This document shows, in pieces, positions 8,517 to 16,865 of a stretch of 64,000 nt of DNA. This DNA comes from Herbiconiux daphne. GTDB taxonomy: Bacteria; Actinomycetota; Actinomycetes; Actinomycetales; Microbacteriaceae. Position 1 is the first letter of the stretch; each line of letters begins with the position of its first letter. The stretch spans positions 475,558 through 539,557 of the forward strand of contig NZ_JANLCJ010000004.1 in the NCBI RefSeq assembly GCF_024979295.1. The letters are read 5' to 3'. The position numbers and the translations under genes are program-made. The notes under the pieces were generated by a model, which was not told the DNA's origin, made no database searches, and was given only the letters and a program-made list of their open reading frames with translations.

Positions 8517-9653
8517 GTGCACGCCGAAGACGTCGCCACCATCGGCGGCGCGGCACGCGGCGCGATCACCCTCGCGGCCGATGGCTCCTTCAGCGCCACG
8601 ATGACCGTCAAGAAGGGCTTCTCGGGCGCCCACGCCGACGGCAACTTCGGCGTCTACACCTACGCCGGCGGTGGCGCGGTCTTCGCGCCCTTCGAGACCT
8701 TCACGCCGGTGACGTTCGCCGATCCGTCGGTCGACCGCATCGAGGGCGCGACGCGAACGGATGTCGCGATCAACGTGTCGATGAAGGCCTACCCCGATGG
8801 TTCCGATGTCGCCTACGTGGTGACGGGTTCGGGCTTCGCCGACGCACTGAGCGCCGCGCCCGCCGCGGTCAAGGAGAAGGCTCCGCTGGTGCTCACCGCC
8901 ACGAACGAACTGCCGGCACCGGTCGAGTCCGAGCTGCAGCGGCTCACCCCGAACAAGATCGTGATCGTCGGTGGACCGAACTCGGTCTCGGCCGCGGTCG
9001 AGACCGAGCTGAAGACGCTGGCCGCCGACGTGGTGCGCCTGTCGGGGACGGACCGCTACGAGGCATCCCGCAACGTCGTCGACTACGCGTTCGGCATCGG
9101 CGTCGCGAGCGCCTACGTCGCCACCGGGTCGAACTTCCCCGACGCCCTGTCGGCGAGCGCGGCCGGCGGTGCCACGGCGACGCCCGTGCTGCTCGTCAAC
9201 GGCGGCGCCGCGTCGATCGACGCTCCTACGTTGGCGCTGCTGACGAAGCTTGGCATCGACAGCGCTTCGGTCGCCGGTGGCCCCAACTCCGTCAGCGACG
9301 GCGTGAAGGCATCCATCGAAGCACTCGCATCGAAGACCGACCCCGCCAAGAAGGTCGTCGTCACCCGCCTGTCGGGGGCCGACCGCTTCGCGGCCTCGAT
9401 CTCGATCAACAACAGCGCGTTCAGCTGGGCGAACACGGTCTACCTCGCGACGGGCTACAACTACCCCGACGCGCTGGCCGGCGCGGCACTGGCTGGACTC
9501 AAGGGATCGCCGCTCTACGTGGTGCCGACCGATTGCGTGCCGAAGGGCGTCGTGGCCGACATCGAGCGCCTCGGTGCCGGGCAGGTCACCCTGCTCGGTG
9601 GGCCGAACTCGCTCACCCCGGCGGTGCAGTCGCTGACGGCCTGCAGCTTCTAG
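8517..9653 (+). CDS. HtaA-domain remnant plus three cell-wall-binding repeat 2 domains (downstream part of broken gene)
   Basis: 378-aa reading frame from an internal GTG; the frame is actually open back to about 8430. The first ~65 residues are the end of an HtaA-like domain (ITLAADGSFSATMTVKKG, then NFGVYTYAGGGAVF). Three cell-wall-binding repeat 2 units follow, each with a VDRI/VVRLSGTDRYEAS-type start, a TGxxFPDALS core and an IVGGPNSVS element, ending NSLTPAVQSLTACSF. Intact relatives are secreted and held at the envelope. Here no signal peptide or strong ribosome-binding site belongs to this frame. Unless the frameshift is a sequence error, the product is probably not exported. Downstream is a SIP-type protein, which fits an iron/heme link. 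Confidence 0.65.
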   Translation: MHAEDVATIGGAARGAITLAADGSFSATMTVKKGFSGAHADGNFGVYTYAGGGAVFAPFETFTPVTFADPSVDRIEGATRTDVAINVSMKAYPDGSDVAYVVTGSGFADALSAAPAAVKEKAPLVLTATNELPAPVESELQRLTPNKIVIVGGPNSVSAAVETELKTLAADVVRLSGTDRYEASRNVVDYAFGIGVASAYVATGSNFPDALSASAAGGATATPVLLVNGGAASIDAPTLALLTKLGIDSASVAGGPNSVSDGVKASIEALASKTDPAKKVVVTRLSGADRFAASISINNSAFSWANTVYLATGYNYPDALAGAALAGLKGSPLYVVPTDCVPKGVVADIERLGAGQVTLLGGPNSLTPAVQSLTACSF

Positions 9654-9684
9654 CAGCAGCGCGGGAACACCGCTTCACCACTCG

Positions 9685-9717
9685 AGAGGGGCTGTCCGGC
9701 ATCCGGATGGCCCCTCT
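9685..9717 (+). terminator. 15-bp hairpin after surface-protein gene
   Basis: AGAGGGGCTGTCCGG (9685-9699), loop CAT, then CCGGATGGCCCCTCT (9703-9717). All 15 positions pair if two G-U pairs are allowed. A short CTTCT follows. It starts 31 nt past the stop at 9653. Confidence 0.7.
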
Positions 9718-9738
9718 TCTGGCACAAGGAGCCGAATC

Positions 9739-10149
9739 ATGCACACCTCACGCGCCGACGACCACGCCGCACTCGTGCGCGTGCTGCTCGCGGGCGACAC
9801 GGGCGACATCGCGCCGATCCGGCGCATCCTCGACGCACTACCCGCCGACGCCTACGGGCGGGTCTATCTCGAAATCGTGTCACCGGTGCAGATCAGGCCA
9901 CTCGTCGCTCCGGCCGGCGTGTCGATCACGTGGCTGCGCCGCGACCTGGTGCCGCACGGGTTGCTCGAGACCGCGCCGCGCGGCGAGCTCATCCGCTCGG
10001 CGGTGTCGGCGTGGGTCGCCGAGTGGATGCCCGAAGCCGCCGTGCCGGGGGATCACCTGCACCTGTGGCTCGGCTGCAACGCGAGCCCGCGGGTGGGGGC
10101 GCTGTATTGCGAGCTCAGCTCGCTGCTGCGGGGGCACGCCGGCGCGTAG
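9739..10149 (+). CDS. Stand-alone SIP-type (siderophore-interacting protein) C-terminal domain
   Basis: 136 aa. The opening DDHAALVRVLLAGDTGDIAP and IRRILDALPADAYGRVYLEI resemble the NAD(P)H-binding C-terminal domain of siderophore-interacting ferric reductases, where it reads like 'DETALPAIARILEALP...'. The closing CNASPRVGALYCELSSLLRG matches the domain's final helix. The FAD-binding N-terminal domain is absent. It may be a regulatory or partner subunit rather than a complete reductase (inference). A clear AAGGAG lies 8-9 nt before the ATG. Its position after the HtaA-like gene suggests an iron-related role. Confidence 0.75.
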   Translation: MHTSRADDHAALVRVLLAGDTGDIAPIRRILDALPADAYGRVYLEIVSPVQIRPLVAPAGVSITWLRRDLVPHGLLETAPRGELIRSAVSAWVAEWMPEAAVPGDHLHLWLGCNASPRVGALYCELSSLLRGHAGA

Positions 10150-10191
10150 CGGCGGGTGCCGCGGCGACTTCTGGGGCTGGCGGTTGGCGGA

Positions 10192-10247
10192 TGCGTGATT
10201 TCCGCCGACCGAGGCCGTATAGGGGGTCGGTCGGCGAAAAATCCGCA
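10192..10247. terminator. Inverted repeat between convergent genes
   Basis: Two 21-nt arms (10192-10212 and 10227-10247) match at 17 positions, with a perfect 10-bp core CGCCGACCGA/TCGGTCGGCG and a 14-nt loop. An A-rich stretch follows the core on the right arm and a T-rich one on the left. A bidirectional terminator for the SIP-like and TetR genes is likely. Confidence 0.65.
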
Positions 10248-10287
10248 GGCGTCAACCGGTCCGGCGCGGTCGGGGCGCTCTGCGCCT

Positions 10288-10836
10288 TCAGTACGAGGGC
10301 AGCGAGCGCACGAACGAGTCGATCAGTCGGTCGAAGCTGCGGTCGACGTCGACCGGCAGGCCGAAGCCGCCGGCCGCCTCGAGCGCGACGAATCCGTGCA
10401 GCACGGCGCGGAGGCCCCGCGTGGCGTCGATGGCGTCGTCGCCGCTGAGTCCGAAGCCCGCGAGCACGTCGAAGATCACCCGCACCGCCTGGTCGGCGGC
10501 GGCCACCTCGGCTTCGGGAGCGGTGTCGCGCGGAGCGGAGATCGTGGCGGCGTAGCGACCCGGATGCTGCTGCGCCCAACTGCGAAGGGCGTGCGCGAGC
10601 GCGGAGACCGCGTCGGCTCCCGAGCGGCCGACGGTCGCGCGCACCATCACGTCGGTGAGCTCGCGGATGGCGCGTTCGGCGATCGTGGCGCGCAGGGCGC
10701 CGAGGCCGTCGATGTGCTTGTAAAGACTCGGCAGCTTGATGCCGAGGCGCGCCGCGACAGCAGCGAGCGTCACCGACTCGAGGCCGACCTCGTCGGCGAG
10801 CTGCTCGCCCTCCAGGGCCACGCGCTCGCTGGTCAC
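10288..10836 (-). CDS. TetR/AcrR family transcriptional regulator (WHG-type C-terminal domain)
   Basis: 182-aa repressor. Helix-turn-helix at about residues 18-40 (LAAVAARLGIKLPSLYKHI). The C-terminal domain contains RAVLHGFVALEAAGGFG, typical of the TetR_C WHG group. GTG start at 10836, 7 nt after the stop of the alpha/beta hydrolase gene and preceded by GGGCGGGA. A much longer upstream reading frame only shadows the hydrolase. Co-transcription with the hydrolase suggests it controls that operon, probably through the TAGC/GCTA-rich sequence at the operon promoter. Confidence 0.87.
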   Translation of the reverse strand: MTSERVALEGEQLADEVGLESVTLAAVAARLGIKLPSLYKHIDGLGALRATIAERAIRELTDVMVRATVGRSGADAVSALAHALRSWAQQHPGRYAATISAPRDTAPEAEVAAADQAVRVIFDVLAGFGLSGDDAIDATRGLRAVLHGFVALEAAGGFGLPVDVDRSFDRLIDSFVRSLPSY

Positions 10837-10843
10837 TCCCGCC

Positions 10844-11716
10844 CTAGGCACGGTCGCCTTCGGCGCCGGCGCTCGTGAAGCCGCCCGCCGCCCGCACGGA
10901 TTCGGCGAACGCCAGCACCGCGGGAGTGACGATCTCGGGGCGTTGCGCGTGGGGGTAGTGGCCGGCATCCGGAACCATGACCACCTCGGCGCCGGCGTGC
11001 GCGGCGAACCGCTCGGCGATCCACGCACTCTCGGCCGCCGGGTCTCGGAAGTCGGGGTCGCGCTCGCCCATCACCACGAGTGCGGGCGCCGACACGCGGC
11101 CGACCGCGGCCTCGGCCTCGGCGTGGCTCGTGCGCGTGGTGCGCGAGAACGCCCGGGTGCGGCCGGGCCGGCGAAGGGCCTCGGACACCGAGGCACGATA
11201 GGCGTCGAAGTCGGCCGGGCGGTGGCCGGCGAAGAGGGTCGGCAGGTAGGCGTTCCAGACCGCGGCGGCCCAGGGGCGGGCCATCATCACGCGGAAGAGA
11301 CCGGCCAGCAGCAGGTTCATCGGCGGGTTGCGCACGAACGGGCCGACGAGCACGAGGCCCGCCACGAGCTCAGGGCGGCGGGCCGCGAGCACGGCCGACC
11401 CGGCGCTCATCGAGTTGCCGACCACGACGGCGGGGCCGCCGAGGTGCTCGATCAGCGCGATCAGGTCGTCGGCGGTGTCGGAGTCGCCGTATGACGTGAA
11501 GGTCGCGTCGCTGTCGCCGTGGCCGCGCAGCTCGGCGTCGGCGACGCGGAAGCCGGCCGCGACGAGCTGCGGCGAGAGTTCACGGTAGGTGGAGCGGAGG
11601 TCGCCCATGCCGGGCGAGGTGACGACCAGGGGGCCGTCGCCGGCGAGGCCGAAGGCCAGTCGGCCCTCGCCTCGGTCGAGGTAGCGGAGTTCGCTCTTGT
11701 TGTCCGTTGCGTTCAT
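10844..11716 (-). CDS. Alpha/beta-fold hydrolase
   Basis: 290 aa, cytosolic. The nucleophile elbow VVGNSMSAGSAVL (about residues 103-115) gives S105-type GxSxS/A in place of the common GxSxG. An acid lies in GERDPDFRDP and the histidine in GHYPHAQRPE. The oxyanion segment is near LVVTSPGMGDLRSTY, a variant of the usual HG motif. Probably an esterase or C-C hydrolase; substrate unknown. First gene of a two-gene unit with the TetR regulator, suggesting detoxification or a compound-sensing role. Confidence 0.88.
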   Translation of the reverse strand: MNATDNKSELRYLDRGEGRLAFGLAGDGPLVVTSPGMGDLRSTYRELSPQLVAAGFRVADAELRGHGDSDATFTSYGDSDTADDLIALIEHLGGPAVVVGNSMSAGSAVLAARRPELVAGLVLVGPFVRNPPMNLLLAGLFRVMMARPWAAAVWNAYLPTLFAGHRPADFDAYRASVSEALRRPGRTRAFSRTTRTSHAEAEAAVGRVSAPALVVMGERDPDFRDPAAESAWIAERFAAHAGAEVVMVPDAGHYPHAQRPEIVTPAVLAFAESVRAAGGFTSAGAEGDRA

Positions 11717-11722
11717 GTGGCT

Positions 11723-11751
11723 ACTGTAGCTAGCTTTTTGGCTAATTGCAA
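11723..11751 (-). promoter_or_regulatory. Promoter and probable TetR operator of hydrolase operon
   Basis: On the minus strand TTGCAA (-35, 11751-11746) and TACAGT (-10, 11728-11723) are 17 nt apart. The ATG follows 6 nt after the -10, implying little or no leader. The spacer contains TAGC-N6-GCTA, and GCTA-N7-TAGC covers the -35, both possible operator half-sites. Confidence 0.65.
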
Positions 11752-11761
11752 TAGCTTTAGT

Positions 11762-12724
11762 TCAGCGGCGGTCGGCGGCGCTGTCGTCGGGAGGGCGGCG
11801 GAAGGCGGCGAAGTCGTCGGAGGGGTCGGAGCCGGCACCCCGGCGGCGGGCGCGGCGGCCGGGGGTGAGCGCGGTGGTGCGTGTCGAGGTGGCGGTGGCC
11901 GTCGAGGTCGCGGTGGCGGTCGCTGTCGAGGTCGCGCGGGCTGATGCGGCGGCGCGGCGGTTGACGGCGGTCGCGATGATCGCGATCGCGGCGATCAGCA
12001 GGGCGGCCAGCACGAGGCTCGGCGCGAGGAGTCCAGCCAGCTGCACGAGCAGAAGGGATGCGGGCCGCGTGCACCCGAAGGCATCGCAACTGGCCATCGA
12101 GAGATTGAGCGTCTGGGGCAGCGACACGAACACCGCGGCGCCCAGAGCCACGACGAGCAGTGCCCCGGCGAAGATCCAGAGCGCGACCGCGGGCGCGCGC
12201 CCCGGTTCGAGCTCGGAGTCGAGGTCGTGGTCAGGGTCGGCGTCGTGGCCGGCGAGGCCGTGAGTGCGACGGAGGCGCGAAGGAGCGGAAGTGACAGTGC
12301 CGTCGCGGTCGCGGTCGGCATCGCCTCCGCGGTCGCGGATGGAGTCGCTGTCGAGGTCACCGCCGACGGCCGCTCGGGGCATGACGTCGGCGAAGGGGTT
12401 GGTGCCGGCCATGCGTGAGCTCCCGTCCCGCTGCCACGAGGCTTCGGCGAGTTGCGGGCCCACGGCCCGCGCGACTCCGCCCCTCGCGCGCACGAGCAGC
12501 CCAAGGGCGAGCGCGATCACCCCGGCCGCCACGAACGCCGGACCGAGCACCCGACCGACCGAGGTGAGCAGATAGAGCACGTCGTTGTCGGTGCGGCACC
12601 CGCCGTTGCTCGAACACGTCGACGACACCGAGAAAAGCGACACCGCGCTAGCCAGCAGCCCGACGACAACCGCCACGACTCCCGCAATCCGCAGAGGTCC
12701 CGCGGCTCCCGACAGCGCTCGCAC
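11762..12724 (-). CDS. Multi-pass membrane protein, unknown function
   Basis: 320 aa from a GTG at 12724, chosen because AGGAGG sits 6 nt upstream (12736-12731). Four hydrophobic helices are evident: about 9-30 (AGVVAVVVGLLASAVSLF), 54-75, 183-206 and 231-255. Cysteine-containing loops follow the first helix (STCSSNGGC) and the third (SCDAFGC), so outside disulfides are plausible. The central loop is Asp-rich (DLDSDS, DADRDRD, DADPDHDLDSE) and could bind cations. The C-terminal tail has an Ala/Thr repeat (TATATATSTATATS) and charged residues. I do not recognise the family. Confidence 0.75.
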   Translation of the reverse strand: MRALSGAAGPLRIAGVVAVVVGLLASAVSLFSVSSTCSSNGGCRTDNDVLYLLTSVGRVLGPAFVAAGVIALALGLLVRARGGVARAVGPQLAEASWQRDGSSRMAGTNPFADVMPRAAVGGDLDSDSIRDRGGDADRDRDGTVTSAPSRLRRTHGLAGHDADPDHDLDSELEPGRAPAVALWIFAGALLVVALGAAVFVSLPQTLNLSMASCDAFGCTRPASLLLVQLAGLLAPSLVLAALLIAAIAIIATAVNRRAAASARATSTATATATSTATATSTRTTALTPGRRARRRGAGSDPSDDFAAFRRPPDDSAADRR

Positions 12725-12865
12725 GTCGACCCTCCTCGGCCCGGAACCACACGTTCCCGTTGCCCCGAGGCTACTCGCCGCCCCCGGCTCCGGCATCGCC
12801 CCCGCCCTTCCCCGCACCCCGCACCCCCCGCCCACCCCGCGCCACTCGCGCCACTCCCAGGCTCA

Positions 12866-13526
12866 GGTCGCACAAAACGCGCGTTAAAGACGCCCGCAGA
12901 GCATTCCGCGCGACCGCGACCGAGAGACACGGCATCCCATCGCCGCGAAGGGCACGGTGTACCTCGAGTGGTCGCCCCACCCCCACACCACACCTACGCT
13001 GTCGGTCGCACAAAACGCGCTATAAAGACGCCCGAGGAGCACTCTGCGCGACCGCAAGCGCAAGCGCCCGAAAAACACGTATGAGGGGCACGCTGCATGT
13101 CGAGCGGCAGCCCACCCCGACACCGCACCCACGCAGCCGGTCGCACAAAATGCTTCACAAAGACGCCCAGGGAGCATTTTGCGCGACCACGACCGGGAGC
13201 GCCGGGAAACACGTATGAGCGGCACGGTGCACGTCGAGCGGTAGCCCACCACGACGCCAGACCCTACGAGGCCGGTCGCACAAAATGCTCCATTCAGACG
13301 CCGGATGAGCGTTTTGCGCGACCACGACCGGGACCCATAACCGGGCGCGGTGCGGGCGCGACCGGGCACGTGGATGGCGCGAGGCCCGCGAGTGCCGCAT
13401 CATCCGGTTGTCCGAGAGCAAGTGACCGCCGCAGGGGGCACGGTGTGCGTCGAGCGGTAGCCAAACCCGTGCTCTTGGTCGCACAAAACGCGCCACAAGG
13501 ACGCCCGGGGAGCATTTTGCGCGACC
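12866..13526. repeat. Composite repeat array: five palindromes alternating with copies of the lyase gene 3' end
   Basis: Palindrome module A (GGTCGCACAAAA(C/T)GC ... GCATTTTGCGCGACC, about 50 bp) occurs at 12866-12915, 13004-13053, 13139-13188, 13273-13323 and 13477-13526. Between them module B (about 40-50 bp, e.g. GGGCACGGTGTACCTCGAGT) occurs near 12946, 13086, 13221 and 13438. Module B resembles the last codons of the adjacent lyase gene (13785-13830, GGGCACGGTGTAGGTGGAGT). The A-B period is about 134-138 bp, then 204 bp for the last. No protein-coding call is made here. Confidence 0.85.
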
Positions 13527-13549
13527 GCGACCGGGGTGGAGCGGTCGGC

Positions 13550-13765
13550 CGCGGTAAGGAGCGCTCGGCGCGCGGGTGACGTGGAGCGCCCGGCACGCGG
13601 GTGGCGCGGAGCGGTCGCGCACGCCGCACGCGGGTAGCGCGGAGCGGGCGCGACGGGCGCGGAGCGGGCGCGAGCCGGCGCGCACGGGAAACGCAGGTGG
13701 GGCGGAGCGGCGCGAGCGGGCGCGCGCGGATGGCGCGGGGCACGCGAGCCCCGCGCCATCCGGGG
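13550..13765. repeat. GC-rich short-period repeat (GCGCGGAGCGG-like)
   Basis: This stretch is built from irregular copies of GCGCGGAGCGG and CACGCGGGT(G/A)GCG. It continues the repeat-rich gap up to the lyase stop codon. No gene or clear hairpin terminator could be assigned. Confidence 0.5.
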
Positions 13766-13769
13766 GGCG

Positions 13770-16718
13770 CTAGCAGGCGAGCGCCGCGAAGGGCACGGTG
13801 TAGGTGGAGTGGTAGCCCACCCCGTCGACGAACGAGAACGCCGTCACCGTGGCCGACCCGGCGGCGACGGAGGTCTGGCCCGCCGGCACCAGGCTGTAGA
13901 CGGCCTTGCCCGGGGCCACGGCCGACTCCTTCTTGTCGACGCCCAGCACCGAGAGCCGGATGTCGGCCTTCTGCGCCGCGTTGTTGTAGCCGTAGACCGC
14001 CACGTGCGCCGTGCCGTTCACGCACTGCGATCGGGCGTTCGCGCCGATCGGCACCGGCTGCGATCCGGTCACCACCGCCGTGGCCGACGGCCCGGAGGCC
14101 GGAGACGCTCCGACGTCGCTCACCGCGACGACCGTCGCCGCATAGCGGCCCGCGGGCACGCCCGCGAACGACGCGCGCGCCTGGTCGGCACCGACCGTGA
14201 CCGAGAGCGGCGCGGCCCCGGAAGACGGCGTGAGCGTCACGACGTAGCCGGTGAGCGGTGAGGTGCCGGCGGCATCCGGAGCCTTCCAGGTCACGTTGAC
14301 ACCCGCGCTGTCGACCCCGATCGAGGGTGCCGCCACGGGCAGCGGGGCCGCGCGCAACGGCACGTTCGCGAACGACATGTCGCTGGCGAGGTAGAAGCCG
14401 GTGTAGCTCGGCTGGTTATAGGTGGTGTTCTGGCGGGCGACCTCGGCGCGGTACTGCGCGTCGTGCATGAGCGTGTAGAGCTTGTGCGCGGTCACCTCGG
14501 TGCTGAGGTAGATGCGCAGAGCACTCGAGTCGGCCGTGCGCACCACGAGCTCCTCGCGCCAGTCGCCCAGCACGTCGGCCACGAGGCTCGCGGTGCCCTT
14601 CGTGCCGTTGTTCGAGCGGGTGCCGTCGGCGGTGAGCTGGCGGCCGCGGGTGAAGTCGTCGATCGTGACCGTCGCGTCACCGCTGCCGTTGACGAGCTGC
14701 GTCGTGAAGTCGCCCTTCCAGTGGATCGACTGGTTGGTGCCCGGCATCGCCGAACCGAGGCTGTCGCCCGCGGCCGACCGCAGCCGGGTGGCCCAGGTCT
14801 CGAGCCCCGGCACCGATGGGTCGACGTCGCCGATCATGCCGCGGCCCGTGTCGCGGCCGCTGTACTCGCCGTAGATCACCTCGCCCGTCGCCGCGTCGCG
14901 CAACGCGTAGCCGTAGGGCGCCGAGGTCGCCCCTTCGTGCACGGTGAAGATCTCGAGGCCAGGCCGGTTCGGATCGATGTCGGTGACGTGCATCGCATCG
15001 CCGTGACCGAGCTTCGCCTCGGTTCCGGGCGCCGCACTGCCCGCGGGCAACGTGTCGTAGGAGCTGTAGAGCAGGCTGCCGTCGTCGTCGAGGGTGGCCG
15101 AGCCGTAGACGATCTCCTGCTTGCCGTCGGCGTCGACATCCGCGGCGCTGAGCGAGTGGAAGCCCTGCGTCGTGAGCCGGCCCCACTCGGGCGACGTGCC
15201 CTCGCGGCCGTGCGGTGAGTCGTTGAAGGGGTTCGTCATCGGCACGAAGCCGCTGTCGACGAGGAATCGCTGCGAGAGCGTCTCACCGTTCCAGTCCCAG
15301 GCGGCGACGGTCGCGCGCGTGTAGTAGCCGCGGGCGAACACGGCCGAGGGATGCTCGCCGTCGAGATAGGCGACACCGGCCAGGAAACGGTCGACGCGGT
15401 TGCCCGGCTCGATGCGCGCCATCGCGTAGTCGCCCCAGAGCAGTCCGTCGTCGGTGCGGCCCGGCTCGTAGGGGATGGTCTGCAGCTCGGCACCGGTCGC
15501 GCCGTCGAACACCGTGAGATATTCGGGGCCGTCGACGATGAAGCCGTTGAAGTTGCGCAGCTTGTTGTTGCCGCTCCGCGAGGGGGCGTAGACGTCGATG
15601 AAGTAGTCGACCAACTCACGCGCATCCGCCTCCGACAGCGGGTAGCTGTGCGTCACCGGGATGCCGAAGGCCTGCTCGAGGGTGGCCGGCCAGCTGCCGT
15701 CGAGCACCTCGGGCCGGGTCGCCCAGCCCTGGAACACCTCGACCAGATGATCGGCGTAGTCGGCGGCGCTCAGGCGGTAGTCGTCGCTGTTGCTGTAGCC
15801 GGCCGCGATGTCGGCGGCGGGCATGGTGACGAAGCCCTCGTTGGTCACCGAGCCGTCGGGCGCGAAGCCGGTCGACTTGGTGCCGGGCGCCGTCTTCATG
15901 ATGGTCTCGGCCCGTCCGTCGCCGTCGAAGTCGTACACCATGAACTCGGTGTAGTGCGAGCCGGCGCGGATGTTGACGCCGAGGTCGATGCGGTTCAGCA
16001 GGGTGCCGTCGAGCTCGTAGGTGTCGATGTAGACCGTTCCGGTGTAGCCGACCTGCGAGACGTCTTTCGAGTTCGACGGGTCCCACTTCACGACGAACTC
16101 GTAGTCGCCGTCGCCGTCGACGTCGCCCACCGACGCGTCTCCGGCGGAGTAGGTGTAGGCCTCGCCCATCGGCGTCACGCCGTCGGCCGGCTTCTGCAGC
16201 GGCAGGTTCGCGAAGTTCTGGGCCAGTGGCACGACGGATTCGCTCGGCGCCTGCTCGTGGCCGCCCAGAACGGCGGCGACCCGGTATTCGGCGCCGGTGG
16301 AGCCGGCGGCGTCGAGGTAGTTGGTGCTGTCGGTGACGGTGGCGATCTTCTCGCCGTCGCGATAGACGGCGAAGTCGGCACCGGTGAGGCCGGTGGCGTT
16401 CGACCCGTAGGCCTCGCCCTTGAGCAACCGCCAGCTGAGGAACTGTCCGCCCGAGGTGGTCACCGCGATCAGCCCGCGGTCGAGCGACTCGAGCTGCGGT
16501 GCGGCGGTTCCCGCGCCGCCGCTCGGGAGGCCGGATGCCGCGGCGGCGGCGCTCGGGAGGCCGTTCTGGCCTCCCGACGAGACGTCGGCCTCCGTGCCCA
16601 CGTCATTCGAATGTGGCGCGGTGTCGAGAGCGAAAGCGGCCGGTGCCGCCGTGAACGCCAGCGCGGCGGTCGTCGTGGCGACGATCCCGGCGCGCAGCAC
16701 AGTTCTGAAACGATTCAT
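13770..16718 (-). CDS. Secreted rhamnogalacturonan lyase, polysaccharide lyase family 11
   Basis: 982-aa extracellular enzyme that cleaves the rhamnogalacturonan I backbone of pectin. Signal peptide at about 1-30 (FRTVLRAGIVATTTAALAFT, then APAAFA). The PL11 beta-propeller follows from about 75 to 780, with calcium-type loops DVDGDGDYEF, YDFDGDGRAETI and DVDADGKQEI. Conserved GSHYTEFMVYDFDG and HGDAMHVTDIDPNRPG identify the YesW/YesX group. An Fn3-like domain (about 790-885) and a C-terminal module ending TYTVPFAALAC complete it. A perfect palindromic LacI-type operator lies upstream, so sugar-responsive control is likely. No other pectin gene is nearby. Confidence 0.92.
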   Translation of the reverse strand: MNRFRTVLRAGIVATTTAALAFTAAPAAFALDTAPHSNDVGTEADVSSGGQNGLPSAAAAASGLPSGGAGTAAPQLESLDRGLIAVTTSGGQFLSWRLLKGEAYGSNATGLTGADFAVYRDGEKIATVTDSTNYLDAAGSTGAEYRVAAVLGGHEQAPSESVVPLAQNFANLPLQKPADGVTPMGEAYTYSAGDASVGDVDGDGDYEFVVKWDPSNSKDVSQVGYTGTVYIDTYELDGTLLNRIDLGVNIRAGSHYTEFMVYDFDGDGRAETIMKTAPGTKSTGFAPDGSVTNEGFVTMPAADIAAGYSNSDDYRLSAADYADHLVEVFQGWATRPEVLDGSWPATLEQAFGIPVTHSYPLSEADARELVDYFIDVYAPSRSGNNKLRNFNGFIVDGPEYLTVFDGATGAELQTIPYEPGRTDDGLLWGDYAMARIEPGNRVDRFLAGVAYLDGEHPSAVFARGYYTRATVAAWDWNGETLSQRFLVDSGFVPMTNPFNDSPHGREGTSPEWGRLTTQGFHSLSAADVDADGKQEIVYGSATLDDDGSLLYSSYDTLPAGSAAPGTEAKLGHGDAMHVTDIDPNRPGLEIFTVHEGATSAPYGYALRDAATGEVIYGEYSGRDTGRGMIGDVDPSVPGLETWATRLRSAAGDSLGSAMPGTNQSIHWKGDFTTQLVNGSGDATVTIDDFTRGRQLTADGTRSNNGTKGTASLVADVLGDWREELVVRTADSSALRIYLSTEVTAHKLYTLMHDAQYRAEVARQNTTYNQPSYTGFYLASDMSFANVPLRAAPLPVAAPSIGVDSAGVNVTWKAPDAAGTSPLTGYVVTLTPSSGAAPLSVTVGADQARASFAGVPAGRYAATVVAVSDVGASPASGPSATAVVTGSQPVPIGANARSQCVNGTAHVAVYGYNNAAQKADIRLSVLGVDKKESAVAPGKAVYSLVPAGQTSVAAGSATVTAFSFVDGVGYHSTYTVPFAALAC

Positions 16719-16737
16719 CTTTGAATACCCATCCCCT

Positions 16738-16751
16738 GGAAAGCGCTTTCT
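16738..16751 (-). promoter_or_regulatory. LacI-family operator upstream of the lyase
   Basis: The 12-bp perfect palindrome GAAAGCGCTTTC (16739-16750), within GGAAAGCGCTTTCT, has the central CG and half-sites typical of LacI/GalR operators in actinobacterial glycoside-degradation genes. It sits 20-33 nt upstream of the lyase ATG. The cognate repressor is not in the window. Confidence 0.75.
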
Positions 16752-16865
16752 ACGGGTGCCCAGCCTATTACCCCCGTTCAGGGGTGGTCAAGAACCCGAT
16801 CGACGGATGTCGCGCAGGGGGCGGCATCCGGAATTCAGTTGTGGCTACAAGTGTTGTAATGGAGC

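Noticed and set aside
12884..13369. 161-residue minus-strand frame across the composite repeat
   Set aside because: It stays open only because the ~135-bp unit is a multiple of three. No ribosome-binding site or family similarity, so I treat it as repeat DNA.
12866..13526. CRISPR array
   Set aside because: Units are about 135 bp, the would-be spacers are themselves repeated, the palindromes vary, and no cas gene is present.
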